The notes under the pieces are model-generated. The model was not told the origin of the DNA, did not search any database, and saw only the letters and a program-made list of their open reading frames with translations. Positions 9,160 through 17,441 of a stretch of DNA of 40,604 nt are shown one piece after another. The translations under genes and the position numbers were made by a program. The DNA lies in contig JAQGIE010000010.1 of the NCBI GenBank assembly GCA_028291365.1, positions 1-40,604 of the forward strand, read 5' to 3'. Source of the stretch: Rhodospirillales bacterium (GTDB lineage Bacteria > Pseudomonadota > Alphaproteobacteria > BOG-932 > Roseiterribacteraceae). Position 1 is the first letter of the stretch, and every line of letters begins with the position of its first letter.

Positions 9160-10542
9160 ATGCAGATCAGCGGCGAACCCAGACCCGAGCAGCACGTGCG
9201 CGACTTCATCCAGAACCTCCACGCAAATGGCGAACTCGACATCGTCGAGCGCACCGTCGCGCCGCGATTCGAGATCGCTTCCGTCATCAAGGCTGCCCAA
9301 CTAGCGAGCGAGCGTGCGATCTTCTTCGCGAGCGTCGCCGGCTCGACGCTCCCCGTCGCGGCGAATCTCTACGGCAGCCACGCGCGCCTCTGTCGTTTGA
9401 TCGGCGCCGACGAGCGCGGCTTCTGCCACCGCTGGATCGAATTGACCGACGGCGCGCAGCGTCCGGATCCGGATCGCAGGTCGACACGCACCATCGGTAG
9501 CGACAGCAGCCTGGTCGGCTGCACGCTGAGCGACCTTCCAGCCATCCACTATCACGAGCGTGATGCCGGCCCGTATTTCACGTCGGCGATCTACCTCGCG
9601 CGCGAACCGGACAGCTTGGTTCCCAACCTCTCCTTCCACCGTTCGATGCCGGTCAGCGACTCCGAACTGCGCGTGCGCCTCGGCTCGACGCACGATCTCG
9701 CACGCTACCAGGCCAAGGCCGAGGCACGTGGCGAGGCGCTCGAGGCGGCGCTGCTGATCGGCACGTCGCCGTCGATCTTTCTCGCCGCCTGCGCCTCGCT
9801 GCCCTACGAGTCCAGCGAACTGGATGTCGCGGCAGCGATCGCCGGCGGCCCGATCGAGATGCGCGCCTGCGAGGCGATCGACCTGAATGTACCGGCCGAT
9901 ACGCAGATCGTCGTCGAAGGACGCTTTCTGCCGAACGTGCGCCGGCCAGAGGGACCGTTCGGCGAGTTCATGGGCGCGTACGTGCCGGTCGGAGACAATC
10001 ATGTCTTCGAAGTGCTGCGCGTCACGCGCAAGCGGGACGCGATCTTTCACGCGCTGGTCTGCGGCTCGACCGAGGATTTGCGACCGCTCGAAGCGGCCAT
10101 GGCGGCGCGGGTCTATCGCCACCTCATTGCCACGGTGCCGGGCGTTCTCGACGTCTCCTGTCGTCCCAACGCGATGATCACGATCATCAAGATCCGAAAG
10201 CAATACGAGGGGCACGGCAAGCACGCGCTGCTCGCGGCGCTCGGGTCGAACATGGACTACAACAAGGTCTGCTTCGTCGTCGACGAGGACGTCGACATCC
10301 AGAATCTCGAAGACGTGATGTGGGCCTACATGACGCGCGGTCGGGCCGATACGCGCGCCATGATCCTGCAGGACATTCCGGGTTTCTACCGCGATCCGCA
10401 CAAGGATCACTGGGGCCGTCTCGCGATCGACGCGACGATGCCCTGGGGCCGGCGCGAGGAATTCGAACGCAAACGCATTCCTGGCGAACAGGATGTCCGC
10501 CTCGCCGAGTACCTCGCCCCTTCGGCCCGGCTTCCGCGCTGA
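9160..10542 (+). CDS. UbiD family (prFMN-dependent) decarboxylase
   Basis: A 460-residue UbiD-family protein. The family decarboxylates, reversibly in some cases, aromatic or alpha,beta-unsaturated carboxylic acids using prenylated FMN. The conserved active-site segment RRPEGPFGEFMGAY is present, with the two glutamates at about residues 264 and 269, spaced as in characterised family members. The ITIIKIRKQYEGHGKHALLAAL and VVDEDVDIQNLEDVMWA stretches are also typical. The ATG at 9160 was chosen because homology begins there; the upstream open frame runs through the divergent promoter. The cofactor-making UbiX partner lies two genes downstream, with an aldehyde dehydrogenase between. This is probably a catabolic member and not ubiquinone UbiD. 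The substrate is unknown. Confidence 0.88.
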   Translation: MQISGEPRPEQHVRDFIQNLHANGELDIVERTVAPRFEIASVIKAAQLASERAIFFASVAGSTLPVAANLYGSHARLCRLIGADERGFCHRWIELTDGAQRPDPDRRSTRTIGSDSSLVGCTLSDLPAIHYHERDAGPYFTSAIYLAREPDSLVPNLSFHRSMPVSDSELRVRLGSTHDLARYQAKAEARGEALEAALLIGTSPSIFLAACASLPYESSELDVAAAIAGGPIEMRACEAIDLNVPADTQIVVEGRFLPNVRRPEGPFGEFMGAYVPVGDNHVFEVLRVTRKRDAIFHALVCGSTEDLRPLEAAMAARVYRHLIATVPGVLDVSCRPNAMITIIKIRKQYEGHGKHALLAALGSNMDYNKVCFVVDEDVDIQNLEDVMWAYMTRGRADTRAMILQDIPGFYRDPHKDHWGRLAIDATMPWGRREEFERKRIPGEQDVRLAEYLAPSARLPR

Positions 10543-10581
10543 CTTCAGCGCTCTTCCACTTCCATGCCTTCAGGACACGAC

Positions 10582-12003
10582 ATGATCGAAACGCGCAATC
10601 CCCGCACCGGCCAGATCGATTATCGCTTTCAGCCCGCTGATGCCGCCGCAGTCGCAAGAAGCTGTGCCGAGCTGCGCGAACGGCAGCCGGCTTGGTGGTC
10701 GGCCGGCATCGAGCATCGTGTCGCGACGCTGCGGGCCTGGAAGCGAGAGATCGAAGCGCGGCAGTCGGCGATCGAGGCGGCGCTGACGGCCGACACCGGC
10801 CGGCGCCGGATTTCGCAGGAAGAAATCGGCGCCGTGCTGCACTTCATCGACGGCTACGCCGCGGTCGCACCCAAGTTGCTCGGGCCGATCACCGGCAGGT
10901 CGAGCGCGGCGGCGGATGTCGGCTACGAGCAGCAATACGTGCCCTACCCCGTCGTGGGCGTGATCAGCCCGTGGAATTTTCCGCTCGTCCTGTCCTTCTT
11001 CGATACGATTCCGGCGCTGCTGGCGGGGTGCGCCGCTTTGGTGAAACCGAGCGAGGTGACGCCTCGCTTCGTCGAGCCGCTGCGCGAGTCGATCGCGGCA
11101 GTGCCGGATCTCGCGGCGATCCTGTCCGTCATCCAGGGCGACGCGACGACCGGCGCCACGTTGGTCAGCAACGTCGATGCCGTCGTTTTCACCGGCAGCA
11201 TCGCGACCGGCCAGAAGGTTGGGATCGAGGCGGCTCGCAACTTCATTCCGGCGTTTCTCGAGTTGGGCGGCAAGGATCCGGCGATCGTGCTCGCGAGCGC
11301 CGATCTGGAACGCGCCGCCACCAGCATCCTGCGCAGTTCGGTCTACAACACGGGACAGGTCTGCTACGCGATCGAGCGCGTCTATGTCGACGAACAGGTC
11401 GCCGACCGCTTTACCGACATCCTCGCGCGCCAGGCGCAGACCCTCGACCTGAGCCATCCGGACATGGATCGCGGCCATCTCGGCCCGTTCATCTTCGCGC
11501 GGCAAGCCGAGATCCTGCACGAACAGCTGCGCGATGCGACCGAGAAAGGCGCGCGCATCGTCACCGGCGGCGACATCGAGGAACATGGGGGCGGCTTGTG
11601 GATGCGCGCCACCGTGCTGTCGGACGTCGACCACACGATGAAGGTGATGACCGAGGAGACGTTCGGCCCGGTCGTGCCGGTGATGAAATTCCGCAGCGAG
11701 GACGAGGCGGTGCGGCTCGCCAATGACACGATCTACGGCCTCAGCGGCGCCGTGTTCGCCGGTACCGTCGACGAAGCGACCCGCGTCGCGCGGCGCATCG
11801 ATGCGGGCGGCGTCAGCGTCAACGACGCCGACCTGCCGCGCGCCGTGACCTTCGATGCCGAGAAAATGGCGTTCCGAAAGTCGGGTATGGGCGGCTCGCG
11901 TTATGGCGCCGCGAGCATGCTGCGCTATGTCCGCAAGAAGGCGATCATCAGCAACGAAGGCGCAATTCGCGGGCTGGACAGCCTCGCGGAACTAGGCACC
12001 TGA
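10582..12003 (+). CDS. Aldehyde dehydrogenase (NAD(P)+-dependent)
   Basis: An aldehyde dehydrogenase superfamily enzyme of 473 residues that oxidises an aldehyde to the acid with NAD(P)+. Visible landmarks are the PWNFPL cofactor segment, VVFTGSIATGQKVG, the general-base glutamate in LELGGKD (about residue 227) and the catalytic cysteine in NTGQVCYAIERVYV (about residue 261). The 34-residue spacing is the one expected. TEETFGPVVPV and the GLSGAVF region follow. The ATG at 10582 has AGGA at 10571-10574 as ribosome-binding site. It lies 39 nt after ubiD and 3 nt before ubiX, so the three genes form one operon. The sequence is nearest in look to coniferyl- or semialdehyde-type enzymes, but the substrate is not assigned. 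Confidence 0.88.
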   Translation: MIETRNPRTGQIDYRFQPADAAAVARSCAELRERQPAWWSAGIEHRVATLRAWKREIEARQSAIEAALTADTGRRRISQEEIGAVLHFIDGYAAVAPKLLGPITGRSSAAADVGYEQQYVPYPVVGVISPWNFPLVLSFFDTIPALLAGCAALVKPSEVTPRFVEPLRESIAAVPDLAAILSVIQGDATTGATLVSNVDAVVFTGSIATGQKVGIEAARNFIPAFLELGGKDPAIVLASADLERAATSILRSSVYNTGQVCYAIERVYVDEQVADRFTDILARQAQTLDLSHPDMDRGHLGPFIFARQAEILHEQLRDATEKGARIVTGGDIEEHGGGLWMRATVLSDVDHTMKVMTEETFGPVVPVMKFRSEDEAVRLANDTIYGLSGAVFAGTVDEATRVARRIDAGGVSVNDADLPRAVTFDAEKMAFRKSGMGGSRYGAASMLRYVRKKAIISNEGAIRGLDSLAELGT

Positions 12004-12006
12004 CCC

Positions 12007-12591
12007 ATGGCGTCCGGGGGCAAGCGCCGGATCATTCTCGGCATTTCGGGCGCGTCGGGTGCCTGTTACGGCGTTCGCTTGCTCGACGCGTTGAACGAGG
12101 CGGGTCTCGAGACACACCTGGTGATCTCGAAAGCGGCCGAGACGACCTTGCAGCACGAACTCGCCCTGCGCGGCGCGGACCTTCGGTCCCGGGCGGCCTG
12201 CGCGTACCAGGCGGGCGATATGGCGGCCGCGATTTCGAGCGGCTCGTTCCGAACCATGGGGATGATCGTGGCGCCGTGTTCGATGCGCAGCCTGGCCGAG
12301 ATCGCAGGCGGGGCAACCACGGGCCTGCTGACACGGGCGGCGGACGTCGTGCTGAAGGAACGCCGGCGGCTGGTCCTGCTCGTCCGCGAGACGCCGCTGC
12401 ATACGGGCCATCTGCGTTCGATGCTGCAAGCCTCGGAGATCGGCGCGATCATCATGCCGCCGGTGCCGGCATTTTACGCAAAGCCGCAGAGTGTGGAGGC
12501 GATCATCGACCACACGGTCGGGCGCGTGCTGGACCTGTTCGAGATCGACAACGACTTGCCGGCGCGGTGGGGCGAAACCACGCCCACCTGA
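12007..12591 (+). CDS. ubiX: UbiX/Pad1 family flavin prenyltransferase
   Basis: A 194-residue flavin prenyltransferase. It makes prenylated FMN from FMN and dimethylallyl phosphate, the cofactor needed by UbiD enzymes. Family motifs are ILGISGASGACYGVRLL at the N-terminus (FMN binding), the IVAPCSMRSLAEIAGG segment, VLKERRRLVLLVRETPLH and the IIMPPVPAFYAKP stretch. The start is 3 nt after the aldehyde dehydrogenase stop, which indicates an operon and probable translational coupling. Its presence in the ubiD operon suggests a dedicated cofactor supply. A second, housekeeping copy elsewhere in the genome is possible. Confidence 0.92.
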   Translation: MASGGKRRIILGISGASGACYGVRLLDALNEAGLETHLVISKAAETTLQHELALRGADLRSRAACAYQAGDMAAAISSGSFRTMGMIVAPCSMRSLAEIAGGATTGLLTRAADVVLKERRRLVLLVRETPLHTGHLRSMLQASEIGAIIMPPVPAFYAKPQSVEAIIDHTVGRVLDLFEIDNDLPARWGETTPT

Positions 12592-12651
12592 AGATTTGGC
12601 GTGGTGCCTTTTCGCTCCCGCAAACCGGTATCCACGTCGCCGGAAAACGCG

Positions 12652-13113
12652 CTAGCCGCAGGCTGCTCGCAGGCGTGCCATTTCTTCGCTGTTCAAGATC
12701 GCGGCGGCGTCCGAGCAGCGCACAACATAGGCGTCCAGATTCGCCCGGCCGCTGGCTGCGTCGCCGGCCGCGAGCACCTCGCCCTCGGTGATTGCGCGCT
12801 GCTGCGCCCGTTCGAGGTCCAGCTCGGCGGCGAGCAGGCCGGGGCGCAGCGTCGGGTCGAGTGCAGCCGCTGCGCGCCGCGCCTGGCGGAACTTCGCCAC
12901 AACGTCGTGCCAGCGTGCTGCCGCTTCGAGCATCCGATCGAGCCGCGTTGCATCGATCGGTGCCGCAACCGCACAGAGCAGCAGCAGATTGACGTCGAGC
13001 CCCCACCGATCCTGCAAGGCGATGCACGCGCTGGCGATCCCGGGTTCGCCATAGAGCGCTTCAGCGCGGGACCAGAGCGCGCCGGCGGGGACCTTGCCGA
13101 TCTGCCGCTCCAC
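12652..13113 (-). CDS. TIGR02444-like (DUF2390) protein
   Basis: About 153 residues resembling the TIGR02444/DUF2390 family of uncharacterised proteobacterial proteins. The conserved features are an N-terminal ALYGEPGIASACIALQD followed by WGLDVNLLLLC, then a helical region with an RxLE pattern. Function is unknown. The start is a GTG at 13113, only 2 nt after the TAG stop (13116-13118) of the AraC regulator, so expression is probably coupled to it. Longer versions of this frame run back through the regulator in another frame and are not supported. Confidence 0.7.
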   Translation of the reverse strand: MERQIGKVPAGALWSRAEALYGEPGIASACIALQDRWGLDVNLLLLCAVAAPIDATRLDRMLEAAARWHDVVAKFRQARRAAAALDPTLRPGLLAAELDLERAQQRAITEGEVLAAGDAASGRANLDAYVVRCSDAAAILNSEEMARLRAACG

Positions 13114-13115
13114 CC

Positions 13116-14231
13116 CTACGGCGAATCCGTAGGTGCCGAAGCGCTCTGGCCGTCCGGCTTGTTCGTCTTCGCGCCGAGCCCCGCGCCGGCGCGGCGAGCC
13201 GCTTTCGGAAGCATGCCGTAATACTTCTTGAAGGCAGCAGAGAAGCTCGCCTGGTGCTGATAGCCGACGGCATCGGCGACGGTGCCGATCGACATGCGCT
13301 CCACCGACAGCAAGTGCATGGCTCGCCGCATGCGCTCGTTGAGCGCGAACTCGAACAGGGTGGTGCCGTAGACGAGCTTGAATCCTTTTTTCAGCTTGGT
13401 CGCGTTCGTGCCGACGCTGCGTGCGAGTTCGGCCACAGTCGGGGGCGGTCCGGCGCACGACATGAGAATTCCGCGCGCCGCTTCGAATTTCGCGAGATCG
13501 CGCTCGGTGAAGATTTCCGACAGGCCGGCAGTCAGGTCGGCGTCATGGATTTCGTCGAGCAGCAGGCAGAGCAGTGCGTAGATCTGCGCTTGAACGAACA
13601 GAAGCCGGCGCTTGCCCGTGTAGGGCGGCATGATCAGCTGCCGCGTGATCTCGGCCAGCGCGGGCTTGATCGGCAGCTGGTAGCAGGCAAACCGGCCGGG
13701 CAACTCGTCGAGAAGCACGCCGAGCATCGGGCTCACCGCGCCTGTGCCGGCGATCGCCGCCACGAAATCCGGCCGCAGATACAGGCTGATCAGTCGCCGC
13801 GGGCCGGCGTCGCACCAGACCGTGTAGTCCGCGCCGCGCCCCTGTTTGCACATGACCAGAACCGGGTCCTGCAAATCGACCGGCTCGTCATCTTCACGTC
13901 CGAGCAGGACCGAGCCGGCCAGCGTGATATGACACTCGATGAACCCTTCGGAGGGCACCAGCTCGCTGCGCGGCTCGCGATAGCTGCAGTTGGATACGAC
14001 CACGTAGGCATCGCCGGCGAGATCGAACAGTTCCCAGTAGCCTTCGCCCTCGCCGGGCGGCAACGTGATCGAGGCGCTGACGATGCGCCCGTCGTCGCGC
14101 AGGTCGACCAAGCCGGGTCGCGACCGAAGAACCTGAAAGGCATCGAGCAGCGTCGCATTCCGCCCCGCCAGTTCGGTGCGAAACAAGCCCGCCTGCCTGC
14201 CGCTCGCTTGGATCGCTCGTCGTGTCTGCAT
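13116..14231 (-). CDS. AraC family transcriptional regulator
   Basis: An AraC/XylS-family regulator of 371 residues. The C-terminal DNA-binding region (about residues 255-350) has the two helix-turn-helix units. The first is near TVAELARSVGTNATKLKKGFK. The second shows MSIGTVADAVGYQHQASFSAAFKKYYG, matching the family's G-[YF]-x-[SH]-x-S-x-F-x-x-x-F-[KR] pattern. The N-terminal 250 residues resemble the PchR-type sensing half and would bind an unknown small ligand. The ATG at 14231 is used, with a GC-rich purine stretch before it; a TTG at 14255 is an alternative. It is convergent with the ubiD operon and is a candidate activator of the divergent promoter at 8944-9159. Confidence 0.85.
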   Translation of the reverse strand: MQTRRAIQASGRQAGLFRTELAGRNATLLDAFQVLRSRPGLVDLRDDGRIVSASITLPPGEGEGYWELFDLAGDAYVVVSNCSYREPRSELVPSEGFIECHITLAGSVLLGREDDEPVDLQDPVLVMCKQGRGADYTVWCDAGPRRLISLYLRPDFVAAIAGTGAVSPMLGVLLDELPGRFACYQLPIKPALAEITRQLIMPPYTGKRRLLFVQAQIYALLCLLLDEIHDADLTAGLSEIFTERDLAKFEAARGILMSCAGPPPTVAELARSVGTNATKLKKGFKLVYGTTLFEFALNERMRRAMHLLSVERMSIGTVADAVGYQHQASFSAAFKKYYGMLPKAARRAGAGLGAKTNKPDGQSASAPTDSP

Positions 14232-14349
14232 TCCGCCGCACCCGCCCGCGAGCAACTTGCCCAGGTTCGCGGCCTAACGCCAGTCGCCGGCAATGCTACG
14301 CGTGTAACCAGTTCGTGGACCAAATTGGACCCAAACGGAAGCGAGAGGC

Positions 14350-14395
14350 TGGAGCGGGTGAAGGGAAACGAACCCTCGTCATAAGCTTGGGAAGC
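14350..14395 (-). repeat. Truncated 3' copy of tRNA-Gly(CCC) (putative att site)
   Basis: These 46 nt match 39331-39376 (the anticodon loop to CCA end of tRNA-Gly) with two differences, opposite 39349 and 39362, in the same orientation. The D arm, acceptor 5' strand and most of the anticodon stem are absent, so it is not a functional tRNA. A displaced 3' tRNA end is what site-specific integration into a tRNA gene leaves at the far side of an inserted element. Confidence 0.8.
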
Positions 14396-14870
14396 GAGCC
14401 GGAACATCGCCGGCCAGAGCGTCAGTTCCAAATCTAAGCCCACAAGTTTTCCAGCAAGCTGAGCGCAGCTGCGCGATAGTCCGCCACTTTCGCGCTGCCG
14501 ACGAATGACACCGTCAAGCGAAGACCGAGGGCCAGAGCACCGACGTCTTCGAGCAATCCGAGCCCGAACAGGTATGCAATCCCAAGACAGGCCGGGACGC
14601 GTGCGACGCCGCGACTGTGGCAGCGGCGTGCAGCCAGCCGGATGGCGCGGTCGGCCGACCGGATTCGCACAATCAACATGCGGCGCTGCTGCTCGATCTT
14701 CGCCGTCGCCTCGACGCCGCACCCGACGAGCCGGCCCGCCAGGCCATGCTTATGCGGCTGCTGCGGCTGCGCGGAGCGCTCGACGTATCTGCCGCACAGC
14801 TGAGCGCGGCAGATCGATCGCCGCACCCCGGTTGAGGGTGCGAACCTGGCGGCCACGAAACTGCATCGCG
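14396..14870. other. Stretch with no convincing gene
   Basis: Open frames exist on both strands (for example 14434-14856 minus and 14617-14835 plus). None has a recognisable domain or a clear ribosome-binding site, and their composition looks like chance high-G+C reading. The stretch may hold degraded element DNA next to the tRNA remnant. Confidence 0.5.
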
Positions 14871-14884
14871 TTGATTCACGTCAA
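14871..14884. promoter_or_regulatory. FixK/FNR-type box upstream of the GNAT gene
   Basis: TTGATTCACGTCAA fits the FixK2/FNR consensus TTG(A/C)-N6-(T/G)CAA exactly. Its centre is 60 bp before the GNAT start. With the usual centre at -41.5, transcription would begin near 14919, leaving a short leader that contains the GGAGG ribosome-binding site. Confidence 0.65.
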
Positions 14885-14937
14885 AGTCGGCTAGGCGCGA
14901 TCGGCGCAGGTTCCTGATCTCATAGGCGGAGGATCCC

Positions 14938-15471
14938 ATGCAGCCCCTGACTGTTCCGGCCTGGTCGCGTGACGTCGAACTCGACTCGAACCATGTAGTG
15001 CAGCTACGCCGGATCCGGCCGCAGGATGCCAGCGCGCTGCAGCGCGCCTTCGCGGCGCTCCCCGCCGAAGATGTGCACGAGGCCCTGTACGAGATGTTGC
15101 GCGCGCTGCCTGCGGCCACGGCGGCGCAGCTCGCCGCCAACGACCGTGCGCGCGCCGTGACGGTGATCGCGACCGAACCCGCGCGCGACGTCATTATCGG
15201 CTTTGCGCGTACGGTGCCGATCGATCACACATCGGGCGAGGCCGGCGACGTGCTGCTTCTCGTTGCGCATCCATGGCGTTCGATCGGGCTTGAGGCAGCG
15301 CTGCTCCGGGAGCTCGCGATCGAAGCCGATGCGATCGGCTATTGCCGTCTGCAGGCATCGATGCTCGCGCAGGACGGCTACCACGCCGAGATCTACCGGC
15401 AGCTCGGCTGGCAGATCCACGCAGATCCGGACGATCCGAGGCTGCGCATCGCCGCGCGCGAAATCGGCTAG
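14938..15471 (+). CDS. GNAT family N-acetyltransferase
   Basis: A 177-residue protein with a GNAT acetyltransferase fold. Its elements in order are an initial VVQLRRIRPQDASALQRAF, a central strand pair with VIIGFARTVPI and AGDVLLLVAHPWRS, the acetyl-CoA-binding stretch IGLEAALLRELAIEADAIGYCRLQASML, and YRQLGWQIHAD at the end. This is the pattern of the acetyltransferase domain also attached to acyl-CoA synthetases (Pat-like), but here it stands alone. The substrate, protein or small molecule, is unknown. GGAGG lies just before the ATG. It is first in a plus-strand run with the universal stress protein and D-lactate dehydrogenase, behind a FixK-type box. That suggests induction at low oxygen. 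Confidence 0.75.
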   Translation: MQPLTVPAWSRDVELDSNHVVQLRRIRPQDASALQRAFAALPAEDVHEALYEMLRALPAATAAQLAANDRARAVTVIATEPARDVIIGFARTVPIDHTSGEAGDVLLLVAHPWRSIGLEAALLRELAIEADAIGYCRLQASMLAQDGYHAEIYRQLGWQIHADPDDPRLRIAAREIG

Positions 15472-15475
15472 ACGA

Positions 15476-15496
15476 GGCTAAGCGCCTCGCTTAGCC
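15476..15496 (+). other. Intercistronic hairpin between GNAT and stress protein genes
   Basis: GGCTAAGCG and CGCTTAGCC form a perfect 9-bp stem with a 3-nt loop, starting 5 nt after the GNAT stop. No T-run follows, so it is more likely an RNA-processing or stabilising hairpin than a terminator. A weak terminator that reduces read-through is also possible. Confidence 0.5.
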
Positions 15497-15522
15497 GGTC
15501 ACCGCGCTTGAAGAGAACCCCG

Positions 15523-16344
15523 ATGACGTTTCGTACGATCCTCACCCATGTCGCACCGGGCGACGGCACCGCGCGTGCCATTGAACTCGCCTGCGACATC
15601 GCGAGCCGCAGCAACGGCCTGGTACGGGGACTCGCTGCCGGCATGCCTAATTTCACCCTGGCCGGCGGGGTCATGACAGATGTCGCGTTCGTGGAGTTGC
15701 GGGTGCGCGACTTCGAACAAGCGCTCGCTCTCGCCCAGCAGAGCTTCGGGGCGAACATGCAGCACGCGCGCGTCGAACGCGAGCTGTACACTGTGCAACG
15801 TCCGCCGACGCTGGCGTTGCTCGACGAATCGTACAGCGCCGACCTGGTCGTGCTTGGTCGCGGCAGCGCCGGCTCCGACCATCCCGCCTTTCACCTCGCG
15901 CTCGGCGACATTCTGCTCGACAGTGCCGCGCCGGTACTGTTGGCCCCGCGACGGAAAGCCGATCTATCTCGCGTGCTGATTGCATGGCGCGGCACACGGG
16001 AATGCGCACGCGCCATCACCGCTTCGTTGCCGCTGCTGACGCTGGCGGCGCGGGTCGATCTGGTGCGCGTCATCGAAGATTCGGGCTCGGTCAGCGAAGA
16101 GCAGGCGTATGATGACTGCATCGCGCGCCTGCGCCGGCATCAGGTGCTCGTCCATAGCGCGCCGACCCCCGCCGACGGGCTGAGCGTCGCACAACGACTG
16201 TTGCAGGAAGCAGCCCGGCGCGAGGCGGGTCTCATCGTGCTCGGCGCCTACGGACATACGCGGCTGCGTGAATGGGTGTTGGGCGGCGTCACGCGCGATC
16301 TTCTGAACGCGGACGAGGCGCCGGCGCTTTTCTTTGCGCACTGA
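15523..16344 (+). CDS. Universal stress protein, tandem UspA domains
   Basis: A 273-residue universal stress protein made of two UspA-like halves. The N-terminal half begins MTFRTILTHVAPGDG and contains DLVVLGRGSAG. The C-terminal half contains VLIAWRGTRECARAITASLPLL and ends with LIVLGAYGHTRLREWVLGGVTRDLL, the G-2x-G-9x-G-type ATP-binding motif. Such tandem proteins are often induced under oxygen limitation in alphaproteobacteria. The ATG at 15523 was chosen because the domain begins there and GAAGAG precedes it; a TTG at 15508 is the alternative. It probably belongs to the FixK-box transcript that starts before the GNAT gene. Confidence 0.85.
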   Translation: MTFRTILTHVAPGDGTARAIELACDIASRSNGLVRGLAAGMPNFTLAGGVMTDVAFVELRVRDFEQALALAQQSFGANMQHARVERELYTVQRPPTLALLDESYSADLVVLGRGSAGSDHPAFHLALGDILLDSAAPVLLAPRRKADLSRVLIAWRGTRECARAITASLPLLTLAARVDLVRVIEDSGSVSEEQAYDDCIARLRRHQVLVHSAPTPADGLSVAQRLLQEAARREAGLIVLGAYGHTRLREWVLGGVTRDLLNADEAPALFFAH

Positions 16345-16422
16345 CGGAATGCGCGTATCCGGCGGCAACCCCGGCGTGCGCCGCTGGCAGGATCAAACGG
16401 CGCCTTGCAGCGTTCGCGCAGC

Positions 16423-17427
16423 ATGAAAATCGCCTTCTTCAGTACGCAGGCGTACGACAGAGCTTCGTTCGATACCGCTAATCGGACGCGCGGCCACGAA
16501 CTCATTTATCACGCCGATGCGCTGCATGATGGGACGGCCCCGATGGCGGCGTCCTGCGGGGCGGTCTGCGCCTTCGTGAACGATCGGCTCGACGAGCCGA
16601 CCTTGAACGCGCTGGCCCTGGGCGGCACGCACCTCATCGTCCTGCGCTCGGCCGGCTACAACCATGTCGATTTGCCGGCAGCGGCGCGGCATGGCCTGAC
16701 CGTGATGCGCGTGCCGGCCTATTCGCCGCGCGCCGTGGCGGAACATGCGGTTGCGCTGATGCTGACGCTCAACCGCAACATCCATCGCGCCTACAACCGG
16801 GTGCGCGACGGGAACTTCGACTTGAATGGCCTGATTGGGTTTGACATGGCAGGCAAGACCCTCGGGATCGTCGGCACCGGCAAGATCGGTACGGCGCTGG
16901 CCCGGATTTTGACCGGCTTCGACTGCCGGCTGCTCGCCCATGACCCTGTGCAGGCGCCCGACTGCGTTGCGCTCGGCGTGGTCTATGTCGATCTCCCGAC
17001 CTTGCTGGCGCGCGCCGACATCGTCTCGCTGCATTGTCCACTGACATCCGAAACGAGGCACCTGATCGATGCGACGACCATCGCGCAGATGAAGCGCGGC
17101 TCGATGCTGATCAACACGGCGCGCGGTGCGCTGCTAGATACGCGGGCGGTGATCGACGCGCTCAAGACCCGCGAGCACCTGTCGTATCTCGGGATCGACG
17201 TCTACGAAGAGGAAGGCCCGCTCTTCTTCGCTGACCGTTCGTCGACCATCATCCAGGACGACGTGTTTGAGCGCCTGACCACCTTTCCGAATGTGGTGAT
17301 CACCGGGCATCAGGGATTTCTGACACGCGAGGCGCTGGCCGAGATCGCCGCCGTCACGCTGGACAATGTGACCGACTTTGTCGCGGGAAGGCCGCGGATC
17401 GACCGGGTGGTGACATCTCCCGCCTGA
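16423..17427 (+). CDS. ldhA: D-lactate dehydrogenase (2-hydroxyacid dehydrogenase family)
   Basis: A 334-residue NAD-dependent D-lactate dehydrogenase. It reduces pyruvate to D-lactate and so reoxidises NADH when respiration is limited. The nucleotide-binding motif GIVGTGKIG is near residues 146-154. NTARGALLDT carries the substrate-binding arginine. DVYEEEGPLFF is typical of the D-LDH branch and includes the catalytic acid region, and ITGHQGFLTREAL has the catalytic histidine. It lies about 80 nt after the universal stress protein gene on the same strand. Its fermentative role agrees with the FixK-type control proposed for this cluster. The start at the ATG of MKIAFF has only a weak ribosome-binding site. 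Confidence 0.88.
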   Translation: MKIAFFSTQAYDRASFDTANRTRGHELIYHADALHDGTAPMAASCGAVCAFVNDRLDEPTLNALALGGTHLIVLRSAGYNHVDLPAAARHGLTVMRVPAYSPRAVAEHAVALMLTLNRNIHRAYNRVRDGNFDLNGLIGFDMAGKTLGIVGTGKIGTALARILTGFDCRLLAHDPVQAPDCVALGVVYVDLPTLLARADIVSLHCPLTSETRHLIDATTIAQMKRGSMLINTARGALLDTRAVIDALKTREHLSYLGIDVYEEEGPLFFADRSSTIIQDDVFERLTTFPNVVITGHQGFLTREALAEIAAVTLDNVTDFVAGRPRIDRVVTSPA

Positions 17428-17441
17428 GCTGAAACCGCGAT

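Noticed and set aside
12652-13458. Long version (268 codons) of the TIGR02444-like gene
   Set aside because: The upstream 115 codons overlap the AraC gene's C-terminus in another frame and are arginine-rich nonsense. Similarity begins only after GTG 13113.
14434-14937. Frames of 140 (minus), 129 and 72 (plus) codons near the tRNA remnant
   Set aside because: No family resemblance and no good ribosome-binding site, and the frames contradict each other. Treated as noncoding or degraded.
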